From an uncultured Monoglobus sp. (GTDB taxonomy: Bacteria > Bacillota > Clostridia > Monoglobales > Monoglobaceae), in the NCBI GenBank assembly GCA_947625055.1, contig CANQMT010000001.1, forward strand, positions 62,001 through 126,000: a DNA stretch of 64,000 nucleotides. The letters run 5' to 3'. The number at the start of each line of letters is the position of its first letter. The first letter of the stretch is position 1. Both the position numbers and the translations under genes were made by a program. This document shows, piece by piece, positions 1 through 8,447 of the stretch. Below the pieces are notes generated by a model. The model was not told where the DNA came from. It ran no database searches and worked only from the letters and a program-made list of their open reading frames with translations.

Positions 1-294
1 AACGATCAGAAATCCGAGCGACCACAAAAGCCGCAATTTGAGCGCGCGGAAGCCCGCGTCGGTTATATCCTCCGCCGCCTCTTTTTTTGTCTCCGCGCCC
101 TTGAGCGACGCGCCGTAACCCGCGGCCTTGACAGCCGCGATGACCGACTCCGGACTCGCGGTTCCATCAACGCCCATTGAGTTTGTCAGCAGGCTGACCG
201 AGCACGCCGTCACGCCCTCGACCTTTGAGACCGCCTTTTCAACTCTCGCGCTGCAGGCGGCGCAGCTCATACCCGTCACATTATATTGACGCAA
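1..294 (-). CDS. copA: Copper-translocating P-type ATPase, N-terminal part (cut by window edge)
   Basis: Only the first 98 codons are in the window; the gene runs off the left edge. I chose a TTG start at 294 because a GAGGTG ribosome site lies 6 bases before it and the frame stays open. Residues 1-70 form a heavy-metal-associated domain with the metal-binding motif GMSCAAC (Cys11, Cys14), and the last residues (LKLRLLWSLGFLIV) begin a first membrane helix, as expected where an HMA domain meets the transmembrane part of a P1B ATPase. Known family role: ATP-driven export of Cu(I). It follows the CsoR repressor by 11 bases, so copper-controlled co-transcription is the natural reading. The substrate (copper rather than silver) is inferred from this pairing. 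Confidence 0.85.
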   Translation of the reverse strand, partial: MRQYNVTGMSCAACSARVEKAVSKVEGVTACSVSLLTNSMGVDGTASPESVIAAVKAAGYGASLKGAETKKEAAEDITDAGFRALKLRLLWSLGFLIV

Positions 295-305
295 TTATAT
301 CACCT

Positions 306-599
306 CTATTTCATCAGTTTCTGCAATGTCGCAAGCAGCTCGTCGATAGTCTCGTTTTTGCCTTCTCTGACGTCGTTTACGACACAGCTTTTTATGTGGC
401 TCGAAAGCAGCTCACGGTTAAACGCGCTCAGCGCGGCGCTGACCGCAGATGCCTGAACCAGAATATCCGGACAGTACGCGTCGCGCTCAACCATGCCTTT
501 TAAACCGCGTACCTGTCCCTCAATGCGGCTCAGGCGGTTGATGAGGCTCTTGTACTCCTCTTCGCTCCGCTTTTTTGTCTTATGACAACACTTGCACAT
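306..599 (-). CDS. csoR: CsoR-family copper-sensing transcriptional repressor
   Basis: A 97-residue all-helical CsoR/RcnR (DUF156) protein. The Cys-His-Cys copper site of the family is visible as Cys43 (DAYCPDIL), His68 and Cys72 (SSHIKSC). The N-terminus carries an extra CKCCH motif that may bind metal. Family members release operator DNA when Cu(I) binds, derepressing copper efflux. The start is supported by an AGGGGTG ribosome site just upstream. The gene leads an operon with the copper ATPase, and two inverted operator-like palindromes sit in and after its own promoter, so it is almost certainly autoregulated. Copper rather than nickel or cobalt is inferred from the C-H-C pattern and the neighbour. 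Confidence 0.92.
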   Translation of the reverse strand: MCKCCHKTKKRSEEEYKSLINRLSRIEGQVRGLKGMVERDAYCPDILVQASAVSAALSAFNRELLSSHIKSCVVNDVREGKNETIDELLATLQKLMK

Positions 600-612
600 A
601 ATATCACCCCTT

Positions 613-631
613 TATACCCCTTGGGGGTATA
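613..631 (-). promoter_or_regulatory. CsoR operator, copy 1
   Basis: A 19-bp GC-core palindrome (TATACCCC, TT, GGGGGTATA) of the CsoR operator type. It lies just downstream of the csoR -10 box, near the expected transcription start. It is the reverse complement of copy 2 at 18 of 19 positions; the copies start 28 bases apart. Confidence 0.82.
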
Positions 632-636
632 TTGAT

Positions 637-665
637 ATTATATACCCCCAAGGGGTATTTGTCAA
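637..665 (-). promoter_or_regulatory. csoR-copA promoter (sigma-A type)
   Basis: On the minus strand TTGACA (665-660) is separated by exactly 17 bases from TATAAT (642-637). The second operator fills the spacer, so bound repressor would directly block RNA polymerase. Confidence 0.88.
641..659 (-). promoter_or_regulatory. CsoR operator, copy 2 (in promoter spacer)
   Basis: A palindrome (TATACCCCC, AAGGGGTATT) occupying the spacer between -35 and -10. It is an inverted copy of the operator at 613-631. Confidence 0.82.
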
Positions 666-1092
666 TAGCCGCATATATATTATTTGAAAATTTTTGAAAA
701 ATATTTCTATAGCAATATTTCAGTAAAATCTGGTATCATTAAGACGTTACTTTTGTGTACGAACTGACGTATCGGTTTGTTTCCGAATTAACATACTCGT
801 AAAAGTGCCGTAAAAACGTTAATTGTGGATAACTCTTAAAAAAGTGGATTTTTGACATATTTCGCACATAAAAATCGGTGGATAACGTGGATAACTCTGT
901 TGATAACTTATTTTACGGCGGTTTTGAGCGGTGGAAAATAATATAAGTTTAACGTAACTGTATTTGAATTTTAATATTTTTGAAATTAATACTTGACAAT
1001 TCTTAATTTTTGTGATTTGAAAAAATTTGAGTTTTAATACATTTTTAAGCACAAAATTACAGATATTTTGCAAATAATAAGCTGAACGATTA
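660..1092. other. AT-rich gene-free region with DnaA-box-like cluster at 824-906
   Basis: About 430 bases without a convincing gene. One perfect DnaA box (TGTGGATAA, 824-832) and three 8-of-9 matches (877-885, 886-894, 898-906) lie in the same orientation, the last three nearly touching. The following 120 bases are very AT-rich. This resembles part of a replication origin or a DnaA-binding regulatory cluster. There is no dnaA, dnaN, rpmH or gyr gene nearby, and genes to the right run mostly on the minus strand, which does not fit an active origin. Confidence 0.5.
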
Positions 1093-1686
1093 CTAACTCT
1101 CGTCCAGCTTTCTTTTTATGCGTTGAAGCGCATTGTCTATTGATTTGGTGGGCTTGTTTATTATTTCTGAGATCTCGTTGTACGACATGCCCTGAAGGTG
1201 AAGAATAAGCACACGCCGCTCAAGATCGGTCAGCTTTTCCTCAATCTCGGCCTCAACGGCGCGCAGATTTTCGTTTCTGATATAAAGCTTCTCAGGATCA
1301 GACAGAACCGGACCGGCAATAACGTCGGAGAGAGTTGTGTCGGGCTGCTCCTCGTCTATCGGCTTGCTGAGCGAGACATAATTGTTAAGAGGTATGTGCT
1401 TCTGTCTGCCCGCTGTTCTTATGGCGGTATATATATGCCTTCTCACGCACAGCTCCGCGAAGCTTGAAAATGACGCCTCTTTGTCGGGGTTATAGTCCCG
1501 AACCGCATTAAAGAGGCCGATCATTCCCTCCTGCACCAAATCATCACTGTCGCCTCCGGCGAGAAAATATGCTTTGGCGCGGGAGCGGACCAGGTTCTTA
1601 TATTTATTTAATAAATAATCGGCTGCCGCGCGGTCTGTTTTCGCAAGGGCAGCCAGCTCCTCGTCGGTGTAGTTTTGATAATTCAT
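1093..1686 (-). CDS. sigH: RNA polymerase sigma-H type sigma factor
   Basis: A 197-residue sigma-70-family protein with regions 2 and 4 only. Region 2 holds DDLVQEGMIGLFNAVRDY and FSSFAELCVRRHIYTAI; region 4 at the C-terminus has LTDLERRVLILHLQGMSYNEI followed by a recognition helix. Length and sequence match clostridial SigH (Spo0H), which directs early stationary-phase and sporulation genes. The start has a GGAGG site, though at a rather long spacing of about 13 bases. The gene stands alone; downstream lies the DnaA-box region. The sporulation role is inferred from the family, as no other sporulation gene is seen here. Confidence 0.85.
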   Translation of the reverse strand: MNYQNYTDEELAALAKTDRAAADYLLNKYKNLVRSRAKAYFLAGGDSDDLVQEGMIGLFNAVRDYNPDKEASFSSFAELCVRRHIYTAIRTAGRQKHIPLNNYVSLSKPIDEEQPDTTLSDVIAGPVLSDPEKLYIRNENLRAVEAEIEEKLTDLERRVLILHLQGMSYNEISEIINKPTKSIDNALQRIKRKLDES

Positions 1687-1720
1687 ACGAATAGAGTTCG
1701 CCTCCCTCTCCGTCGCCTTC

Positions 1721-1896
1721 GGCCATGTCCGCTCACGTTAATGATTTGTGGCCTCATTTATATGTGCAATCGAAATACGATAGTGCCTCGAACCCGCTGC
1801 GCGGCTCCGGCCATGTCCGCTCACGTTAATGATTTGTGGCCTCATTTGCATGTGCAATCGAAATACGATAGTGCCTCGAAGCCGCTGCGCGGCTCC
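1721..1896. repeat. Two tandem copies of an 88-bp unit
   Basis: Bases 1721-1808 are repeated at 1809-1896 with about three mismatches (TATATG against GCATG, and CCCGC against GCCGC). The unit contains GCCGCGCAGC-like GC-rich ends. It lies between sigH and the ackA terminator. No gene or RNA structure is recognised in it. Confidence 0.85.
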
Positions 1897-1932
1897 GGCC
1901 AAAGCCACCTCGCCATCCAGGGAAGGCGAGGC

Positions 1933-1957
1933 AAAAGGGCGGCCGTTTTGGCCGCCC
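1933..1957 (-). terminator. Terminator of pta-ackA
   Basis: An 8-bp GC stem (GGGCGGCC / GGCCGCCC) with a 5-base loop, followed on the minus strand by TTTT. It lies 14 bases after the ackA stop. Confidence 0.8.
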
Positions 1958-1970
1958 GATGAAAAACGTC

Positions 1971-3164
1971 TTATTTAACCAGCGCCAATGTCTCTCTCGC
2001 AATCGCGAGCTCCTCGTTGGTAGGAATAACCATTACCTTGACCTTGGAGTCGGGAGTTGAGATATACATTTCCTTGCCGCGCTTTGAGTTGTTCTCCGGG
2101 TCGATTTTAATACCCAGATAACCCAGATATTCGCAGATCTTGCCGCGCGTCGTGCAGTCGTTCTCACCGATACCGCCGGTGAACGCGATAGCGTCAACGC
2201 CGTTCATCGCCGCAACATACGAGCCGATGTACTTGGCAACTCTGTAAATAAACGCGTCAAGCGCGACCTGAGCTCTTTCGTTGCCTTCCTCGGCTGCCGC
2301 GCTGAGGTCGCGGAAGTCGCTGGAAACGCCCGATATACCCAAAACGCCGGACTCTTTGTTTAGGATATTCAAGACCTCGTCAACACTGAGGTTCTCGTTG
2401 TTGGCCAGGAACTGAACAACAGCCGCGTCGATATCGCCGCTTCTGGTGCCCATGATAAGTCCCTCAAGAGGCGTGAGGCCCATGCTTGTGTCAACGCACT
2501 TGCCTCCGATCGAAGCCGAAATGCTGGCGCCGTTTCCGAGGTGGCAAACGATAACCTTGCAGCTATTTTTATCAAGATCGGCAAACTCAATGGTCCTGCT
2601 TGATACGAATTTGTGGCTTGTGCCGTGGAAACCGTACTTGCGAATTCCGTACTTTTCATAGAACTTGTAGGGGATCGCGTACATATACGCCTTGGGCTGC
2701 ATGCTCTGGCCGAAAGCTGTGTCAAAAACCGCTACCTGTGGCTTGCCGGGCATAGCCTCCTCACAGGCCTCGATGCCGATAAGGTTCGCCGGATTGTGGA
2801 GCGGACCCAAGGGGAAGCAGTCCTTAACTACCTTTTTAACGTCGTCGTTTACGATAACCGAGTCGCTGTAAACCTGACCGGCGTGGAGAACTCTGTGGCC
2901 TACCGCCGAGATCTCGTCGATATGCTCGATCACGCCGTGCTCGGGATCAACCAGAGCCTCAAGCACGAGCTGAACAGCGGTCGTGTGAGTCGGCATCTCC
3001 TGCTCTTTGACATAATCGTCCTTATTTTCGGGCGAGTGAGTGAGCTTTGAGCCCTCAAGACCAATTCTCTCGCAAAGTCCCTTTGCCAGAACCTCCTCGG
3101 TGTCCGTCTCGATAAGCTGATATTTAAGCGACGAGCTGCCCGCGTTTATAACTAAAACTTTCAT
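1971..3164 (-). CDS. ackA: Acetate kinase
   Basis: A 397-residue ASKHA-fold kinase that converts acetyl phosphate and ADP to acetate and ATP, the substrate-level phosphorylation step of acetate fermentation. It starts MKVLVINAGSSSLKYQL, with the family's Asn7 and SSS signature, and has HLGNGAS and FTGGIGEND nucleotide-binding motifs. Full family length. It follows pta by 33 bases, and a strong terminator closes the pair. Cytoplasmic. Nothing unusual is visible. Confidence 0.97.
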   Translation of the reverse strand: MKVLVINAGSSSLKYQLIETDTEEVLAKGLCERIGLEGSKLTHSPENKDDYVKEQEMPTHTTAVQLVLEALVDPEHGVIEHIDEISAVGHRVLHAGQVYSDSVIVNDDVKKVVKDCFPLGPLHNPANLIGIEACEEAMPGKPQVAVFDTAFGQSMQPKAYMYAIPYKFYEKYGIRKYGFHGTSHKFVSSRTIEFADLDKNSCKVIVCHLGNGASISASIGGKCVDTSMGLTPLEGLIMGTRSGDIDAAVVQFLANNENLSVDEVLNILNKESGVLGISGVSSDFRDLSAAAEEGNERAQVALDAFIYRVAKYIGSYVAAMNGVDAIAFTGGIGENDCTTRGKICEYLGYLGIKIDPENNSKRGKEMYISTPDSKVKVMVIPTNEELAIARETLALVK

Positions 3165-3197
3165 ATGTATACCCTCCGTAAATTTAATTTGATATGA

Positions 3198-4193
3198 TTA
3201 CATGTTCTGCGCCTGAACGCATGTAATAGCGACAACGCCCGCTATATCCTCGGCGCTGCAGCCTCTTGACAGATCGTTGACCGGTCTTGCCATGCCCTGA
3301 GTCATGGGGCCGTATGCCTCGGCCTTTGCCAGTCTCTGAACGAGCTTGTAGCCTATATTGCCCGCGTCAAGATTGGGGAATATAAGAACGTTGGCCTTGC
3401 CCGCAACAGTGCTTTCGGGAGCTTTAAGCGCAGCAACGCTTGGAACCAGAGCCGCGTCAAGCTGAAGTTCGCCGTCAAGCTTAACGTCGGGAGCCTGCTT
3501 CTTCGCGATGTCGGCAGCGTTTCTCACAAGGTCTACCTGCTCGGACTTCGCGCTGCCGTAGGTGGAGTACGAAAGCATCGCAACTCTGGGCTCGTCGCCA
3601 ACCAAAGCCTTATACGACTTGGCGGATGAGAGCGCGATCTCGGCAAGCTTCTCGGAATCCGGATATTCGTTAAGTCCGCAGTCAGAGAACACGAACGTAC
3701 CGTTGTTGCCGTACTCGCAGTCGGGAACAAGCATCAGGAAGAACGCCGAAACGACTTTCGTGCCGGGCGCGGTCTTTATCGTCTGGAGCGACGAGCGCAT
3801 AACGTCAGCCGTCGCGTGAACCGCTCCGGCAACCATGCCGTCCGCTCTGCCGGTCTTTACCAGCATGCAGCCGAAATACAAAACGTCCTTGATTATCTCG
3901 CTTGCCTGCTCGGGCGTCATGCCCTTGTGCTTTCTCAGCTCATACAGACCGTTCGCCAGCTCGGGAGCCAGCTCGCTTGCCGCGGGGTCAATGATCTCCG
4001 CGCCCGAGATGTCAACGTTAGCCGCCTTTGACTTGATGACCTCGGGATCGCCGAGCAGAATAAGCTTCGCGTAGCCCTCTTTCAGAACCTGCGCCGCGGC
4101 GTCAATGGTTCTCTGCTCCTCGCCCTCGGCGAGAACGATCGTCTTAAGGTCGGCCTTGGCCTTAGCCTTAATTGTTTCCATGAAATTTGACAT
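3198..4193 (-). CDS. pta: Phosphate acetyltransferase
   Basis: A 331-residue short-form Pta with only the catalytic domain, which makes acetyl phosphate from acetyl-CoA and phosphate. It begins MSNFMETIKAKAKADLKTIVLAEGEE and holds the family blocks DGMVAGAVHATADVMR and VLIFPNLDAGNIGYK. It lacks the N-terminal regulatory domains of enterobacterial Pta, as is usual in clostridia. It is the first gene of a pta-ackA operon with its own promoter about 60 bases upstream of the start. Confidence 0.96.
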   Translation of the reverse strand: MSNFMETIKAKAKADLKTIVLAEGEEQRTIDAAAQVLKEGYAKLILLGDPEVIKSKAANVDISGAEIIDPAASELAPELANGLYELRKHKGMTPEQASEIIKDVLYFGCMLVKTGRADGMVAGAVHATADVMRSSLQTIKTAPGTKVVSAFFLMLVPDCEYGNNGTFVFSDCGLNEYPDSEKLAEIALSSAKSYKALVGDEPRVAMLSYSTYGSAKSEQVDLVRNAADIAKKQAPDVKLDGELQLDAALVPSVAALKAPESTVAGKANVLIFPNLDAGNIGYKLVQRLAKAEAYGPMTQGMARPVNDLSRGCSAEDIAGVVAITCVQAQNM

Positions 4194-4253
4194 AATTCTT
4201 ACCTCTTTCGTAATATATAGTGTGTTAATTTTTCAGCAAATACAGCTTAGTAT

Positions 4254-4282
4254 ATTATACACCTAAATCATATTGATTTCAA
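4254..4282 (-). promoter_or_regulatory. Promoter of pta-ackA
   Basis: Minus strand TTGAAA (4282-4277), 17-base spacer, TATAAT (4259-4254), about 60 bases upstream of the pta start. Confidence 0.8.
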
Positions 4283-4355
4283 GAGGTATTTTGGTTAAAT
4301 ATGCAAAAATTTTGTTCGTATTTATAAGGCTCCGATCCTCAAGCCGAAATTAATT

Positions 4356-6521
4356 TTACAGATCAAGCTTGTCGAAGGCTGCGGCGAAAGGATTGTTTGC
4401 CTCCTCGTTTTTGTTCTGGTTCTTCAAATAGTTCCGCACATCGCGTTTTGAGGCTCCGCCCTGATTTTTGCGTTCCTTAAACGCCGAGTATTTCTCGCGG
4501 TAGCCGCAAACACAGTAAAAGCTTTTTTTGTCACCCTCACCGCGCAGCTCCATTTTCTTGTGGCACTCGGGGCAGCGTGCGTTCGTCACAATGCTGACCG
4601 AGCGGCGGTAACCGCATTCACGGTCCTGACAAACAAGCATTTTGCCTTTCTTGCCGTTCACCTCAAGCAGGAACTTTCCGCACTCCGGGCAGATCTTTTT
4701 TGTAATATTGTCGTGGCGGTAGACCGCGCCGCTGTTCTTGACAGCCTTGACCAGATCGGACGCGTATCCCTCGATTTTTGAGATAAAAGCGTTCTTGTCC
4801 GCGCCGCCCTTCGCGATCCTGTCAAGCTCGCGCTCCCATTCGGCGGTGAGCAACGGCTCTTTAAGATCGGGCGGTACAAGGTCGATAAGCTGGATACCCT
4901 TCGACGTGGGAACCATGCTGTTTCCCTGTTTTTCAACATAAAACGCCGAATAGAGCTTCTCTATTATATCGGCTCTTGTGGCGGGCGTTCCGAGTCCGCC
5001 GCCCAGATATTCCTTCATATTTTTGTCGCTTAAAAACCTTGACGGATTTTCCATCGCGGAAAGCAGGGTAGCCTCGGTGTAGCGCGCGGGCGGCCTTGTC
5101 TTGCCGGTCTTTATAAACACGTTTTTGCAGACAAACTCGTCGCCCGACTTCATTTTAGGCAAAACCTGCCTGCGCTCCTCAACGCGTATTTCGGCGGTGT
5201 CCTCCTCTTCAAAATTATAGTCCGAGGTATAAACCGCCTTCCAGCCCTTGTCGATCTCCTCGCGGCCCCCGGCTCTGAATTTGTGGCCGCCGCACTCAAA
5301 CTCCGCCTTAATCTGTTTGTATCTGTATGGCGGCATGAAGCAGGCCAAGAACCGCTTGACGACCAGCGAATATATTCGCTTTTCCTCCTGCGACAGGCTT
5401 ATCATCGGCACCCGTTCCTCGGTCGGAATGATCGCGTGGTGATCCGAAACCTTGGCGTTATTTATACACGCTTTGTTTATCTTATAATTTTTCCGCAAAA
5501 TCTCATTCGCGGCGTCCTCATTCCTCATGACCGCTCTTAGGCGGTCGCCGAGGGTGGGCACAATATCGTCCGTCAGATAGCGCGAGTCGGTTCGCGGATA
5601 GGTCAGCGCCTTGTGCTGCTCATAGAGCTTCTGCATGATGTTAAGCGTCTGTTTCGGAGAATAGCCGTAGAGCTTGTTTGCGTCTCTCTGGAGTTCTGTC
5701 AGATCGTAAAGCATGGGAGCGCCCTGCTGCTTGTCGGTGCCTGCGAGATTTTTGAGTTTAAAAGTCTTTCCCTTCACATCCTTCGCGATCCGATCCGCTT
5801 TTTCGCGGCTGAACATCGAGGCTCCGCTGTCTCCAGACCACGAAACAAAAAGCTTGCCGAGATCAGCCTCGATCGTATAGTATTCCTTCGGCACAAACTT
5901 TCTTATTTCATCCTCGCGGCGAACCAGCAGCGCCAATGTGGGAGTCTGGACCCTGCCGGCGGAAAGCTGCGCGTTAAACTTGCAGGTCAGAGCTCGGGTG
6001 ACATTGAGGCCGACCAGCCAGTCCGCCTCGGCCCGCGCCTGAGCCGCCATGTAAAGGTTATTATATTCTCTGCCGTCTTTAAGATTCGCGAAGCCCTGAC
6101 GAATCGCCTTGTCGGTCTGGGACGAGATCCACAGCCGCTTTATCGGCTTTTTCACTCCGGCCTTCGCGATGATCCAACGCGCCACAAGCTCGCCCTCTCG
6201 GCCCGCGTCGGTGGCGATTATGATCGACGCGACCTCACTGCTGCGTAGCTGTTTTTTCACCGCGCTGAACTGTTTTGAGGTCTGGCGTATCACTTGAAGC
6301 TTCATAGGCTTCGGAAGCATGGGCAAAGTGTCCATGCTCCATGTCTTGTAGCGATCGTCATATGACTCTGGGTCACAAAGCTCGACCAGATGCCCGAGGG
6401 CCCATGTGACGATATATTTGTCGCCGATAAGACAGCCGTCGCCTTTTCTTTTGCAGCCCAAGACCCGCGCGAGCTCGCGGCCCACCGAGGGCTTTTCGGC
6501 CAAAACCAATATTTTAGACAT
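4356..6521 (-). CDS. topB: DNA topoisomerase III
   Basis: A 721-residue type IA topoisomerase that relaxes and decatenates DNA by single-strand passage. The N-terminal TOPRIM domain (about residues 3-140) has AEKPSVGRELA and the metal-binding ATDAGREGE. The active-site tyrosine is Tyr308 in TYPRTDSRYL. Two C-terminal zinc-ribbon-like modules are present (CPECGKF and CPECHKKM with their partner cysteines, about residues 615-685), an accessory tail that varies within TopB. The start follows a TTTGGAGG site. It lies 17 bases after the ABC exporter gene and may be co-transcribed. The gene has no plasmid or integrative-element neighbours, so a chromosomal housekeeping role is likely. Confidence 0.93.
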   Translation of the reverse strand: MSKILVLAEKPSVGRELARVLGCKRKGDGCLIGDKYIVTWALGHLVELCDPESYDDRYKTWSMDTLPMLPKPMKLQVIRQTSKQFSAVKKQLRSSEVASIIIATDAGREGELVARWIIAKAGVKKPIKRLWISSQTDKAIRQGFANLKDGREYNNLYMAAQARAEADWLVGLNVTRALTCKFNAQLSAGRVQTPTLALLVRREDEIRKFVPKEYYTIEADLGKLFVSWSGDSGASMFSREKADRIAKDVKGKTFKLKNLAGTDKQQGAPMLYDLTELQRDANKLYGYSPKQTLNIMQKLYEQHKALTYPRTDSRYLTDDIVPTLGDRLRAVMRNEDAANEILRKNYKINKACINNAKVSDHHAIIPTEERVPMISLSQEEKRIYSLVVKRFLACFMPPYRYKQIKAEFECGGHKFRAGGREEIDKGWKAVYTSDYNFEEEDTAEIRVEERRQVLPKMKSGDEFVCKNVFIKTGKTRPPARYTEATLLSAMENPSRFLSDKNMKEYLGGGLGTPATRADIIEKLYSAFYVEKQGNSMVPTSKGIQLIDLVPPDLKEPLLTAEWERELDRIAKGGADKNAFISKIEGYASDLVKAVKNSGAVYRHDNITKKICPECGKFLLEVNGKKGKMLVCQDRECGYRRSVSIVTNARCPECHKKMELRGEGDKKSFYCVCGYREKYSAFKERKNQGGASKRDVRNYLKNQNKNEEANNPFAAAFDKLDL

Positions 6522-6538
6522 AAATTTTCCTCCAAAAA

Positions 6539-8446
6539 TTAATCAAGTTCAAACGCGCCGGTATAGAGCTGATAGTATTTGCCGCGCTTCGCGATAAGCT
6601 CGTCGTGGCTGCCCTGCTCTATTATCTTTCCGTGCTCAAGCACGATTATCATGTCGGCGTTTCTGACGGTCGACAGACGGTGGGCGATAACAAACACCGT
6701 TCTTCCCTTCATCAGGCCGTCCATGCCCTTTTCGATAAGCTTCTCGGTTCTTGTGTCGATCGAGCTTGTCGCCTCGTCAAGAATAAGCGCGGGCGGGTCC
6801 TCGACCGCCGCTCTGGCGATCGCGAGGAGCTGGCGCTGACCTTGGCTCAGGTTCTCGCCGTCTGCCGTCAGCATGGTGTTATAGCCGTTTGGCAGATGCG
6901 TGATGAACCAGTGCGCGTTGGCGATCTTCGCCGCCTCAATGCAGTCCTCGTCGGTCGCGTCGAGCTTGCCGTAGCGGATATTGTCCATAACCGTACCGGT
7001 AAACAGATGCGTATCCTGAAGCACCATGCCGAGCGAGCGGCGCAGATCGTCTTTCTTTATATTGTTGATAGGTATCCCGTCATAAGTGATCTTACCGTCG
7101 GGCACATCATAAAAGCGGTTTATGAGGTTCGTGATAGTCGTCTTGCCCGCTCCGGTCGAGCCGACAAACGCGATCTTTTTACCGGGCTCTGCCACCAGAG
7201 AAATATCGCTGAGTATCGTCTTTTTGCCGTCATAACTGAATGTGACGTTTTTGAACTCGACCCTGCCCTTTACCTCGTTAAACACGGTCTCGCCGTTTTT
7301 GCCAAAGCGTTTCCACGCCCAGCGTCCCGTCCTGTGGTTGACCTCGATAATTCTGCCGTCGGGTTCGACGACCACGCGCGCGATCGTCGCCTTGCCGTCG
7401 TCAACCTCGGGCTTCTCGTCGATAACCTGAAAAATTCTCTCGGCGCCCGCCATCGCGTTAAGTATGGCGTTGATCTGCTGCGACATCTGGGTTATCGGCT
7501 GAGAGAACGATCGGGTGTACTGCAAGAACGCGGTCAGCGCTCCGATAGTCAGCGCGAAAAATCCCGCGTCCGAATTGCCGCTGTGTATGGTCAGAGCCGC
7601 TCCGACCATGGCGGTCAGCGCGTAGTGAAGGTATGACAGATTGCCCATTATCGGAAACAGAATGTTCGCGAAAGTATTGGCGTTTGACGAAGCGTGTCTC
7701 AGCGCGTTGTTTATATCCGTGAACTTCTCTTTTGACTTATCTTCATGGCAGAAGACTTTTACGACTTTCTGACCCTCGATCATTTCCTCAACATATCCGT
7801 TCACCGCGCCCAAAGCGTTCTGCTGGCGCTTAAAGTAAAGCGCCGAACGCTTGCCGACAAAGCTGATAACTCCGAAAATGATAAACAGCATGACGATAAC
7901 CAGGATCGTCAGCAGCGGGCTCAAAATAATCATCATAATGAACACTGAAACCACGGTAAGCAGCGATGACACGAGCTGCGGAACGCTCTGCGACATCATC
8001 ATTCTTATCGCGTCCGCGTCATTGGTATAGCGGCTCATAACATCGCCGTGGGTGTGAGTGTCAAAATATTTGATCGGTAGCTTCTGCATTTTGACAAAGA
8101 GCTGGTTGCGGATAGTGTACAGCACTCCGCTTGAGATCGTAACCATGATCCTGTTATACATCCATGATGAAAACGCGCCGATGATATAAGCGAAAAGAAG
8201 CAGCAGTATGCTCATCAGAAATCCCGAGATCGCGGGATTTTCCGCTCCGATAAGAGGAACGATATAATCGTCGATGATAGGCTTGAGCATATATGTGCCG
8301 TAAACATTGGCGCCGCTTGACAGAATAACGCAGATCACGACCGCGATAAGCTGAGCCTTGTATTCCGAAAAATAGCTCAGCAGGCGCAGAGCGGTCTTTT
8401 TGGTATCCTTTGGTTTTTTAAATCCTGTTTGTCTTGTGGGAGGCAT
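6539..8446 (-). CDS. ABC exporter half-transporter, catalytically competent subunit
   Basis: A 635-residue type IV ABC exporter half (six-helix membrane domain, then ATPase domain). I placed the start at the ATG at 8446 (MPPTRQTGFKK), two bases after the preceding stop with AAAGGAG before it; a longer frame from 8515 overlaps the upstream gene and lacks support. The ATPase has Walker A GSTGAGKTT, signature LSQGQ and Walker B LILDEATSS with the catalytic Glu. An extra stretch of about 40 residues sits between membrane and ATPase domains. It pairs with the upstream half, as in heterodimeric exporters of the BmrCD/TM287-288 type. The substrate (drug, lipid or peptide) cannot be told from sequence. 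Confidence 0.9.
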   Translation of the reverse strand: MPPTRQTGFKKPKDTKKTALRLLSYFSEYKAQLIAVVICVILSSGANVYGTYMLKPIIDDYIVPLIGAENPAISGFLMSILLLLFAYIIGAFSSWMYNRIMVTISSGVLYTIRNQLFVKMQKLPIKYFDTHTHGDVMSRYTNDADAIRMMMSQSVPQLVSSLLTVVSVFIMMIILSPLLTILVIVMLFIIFGVISFVGKRSALYFKRQQNALGAVNGYVEEMIEGQKVVKVFCHEDKSKEKFTDINNALRHASSNANTFANILFPIMGNLSYLHYALTAMVGAALTIHSGNSDAGFFALTIGALTAFLQYTRSFSQPITQMSQQINAILNAMAGAERIFQVIDEKPEVDDGKATIARVVVEPDGRIIEVNHRTGRWAWKRFGKNGETVFNEVKGRVEFKNVTFSYDGKKTILSDISLVAEPGKKIAFVGSTGAGKTTITNLINRFYDVPDGKITYDGIPINNIKKDDLRRSLGMVLQDTHLFTGTVMDNIRYGKLDATDEDCIEAAKIANAHWFITHLPNGYNTMLTADGENLSQGQRQLLAIARAAVEDPPALILDEATSSIDTRTEKLIEKGMDGLMKGRTVFVIAHRLSTVRNADMIIVLEHGKIIEQGSHDELIAKRGKYYQLYTGAFELD

Positions 8447-8447
8447 A

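Noticed and set aside
819-1073. 84-codon minus-strand open frame
   Set aside because: Very AT-rich, lies in the DnaA-box gap, no ribosome site, and the translation is a low-complexity Lys/Leu/Ile mix.
660-1092. Calling this the chromosomal origin
   Set aside because: No dnaA/dnaN/rpmH/gyr nearby, and most genes to the right run toward the site. Kept only as a DnaA-box cluster.
1675-1962. 95-codon plus-strand open frame
   Set aside because: It is created by reading the 88-bp tandem repeat; the protein is an internal duplication without a start site.
6605-7636. 343-codon frame opposite the ABC exporter
   Set aside because: Shadow of a gene with intact Walker and signature motifs.
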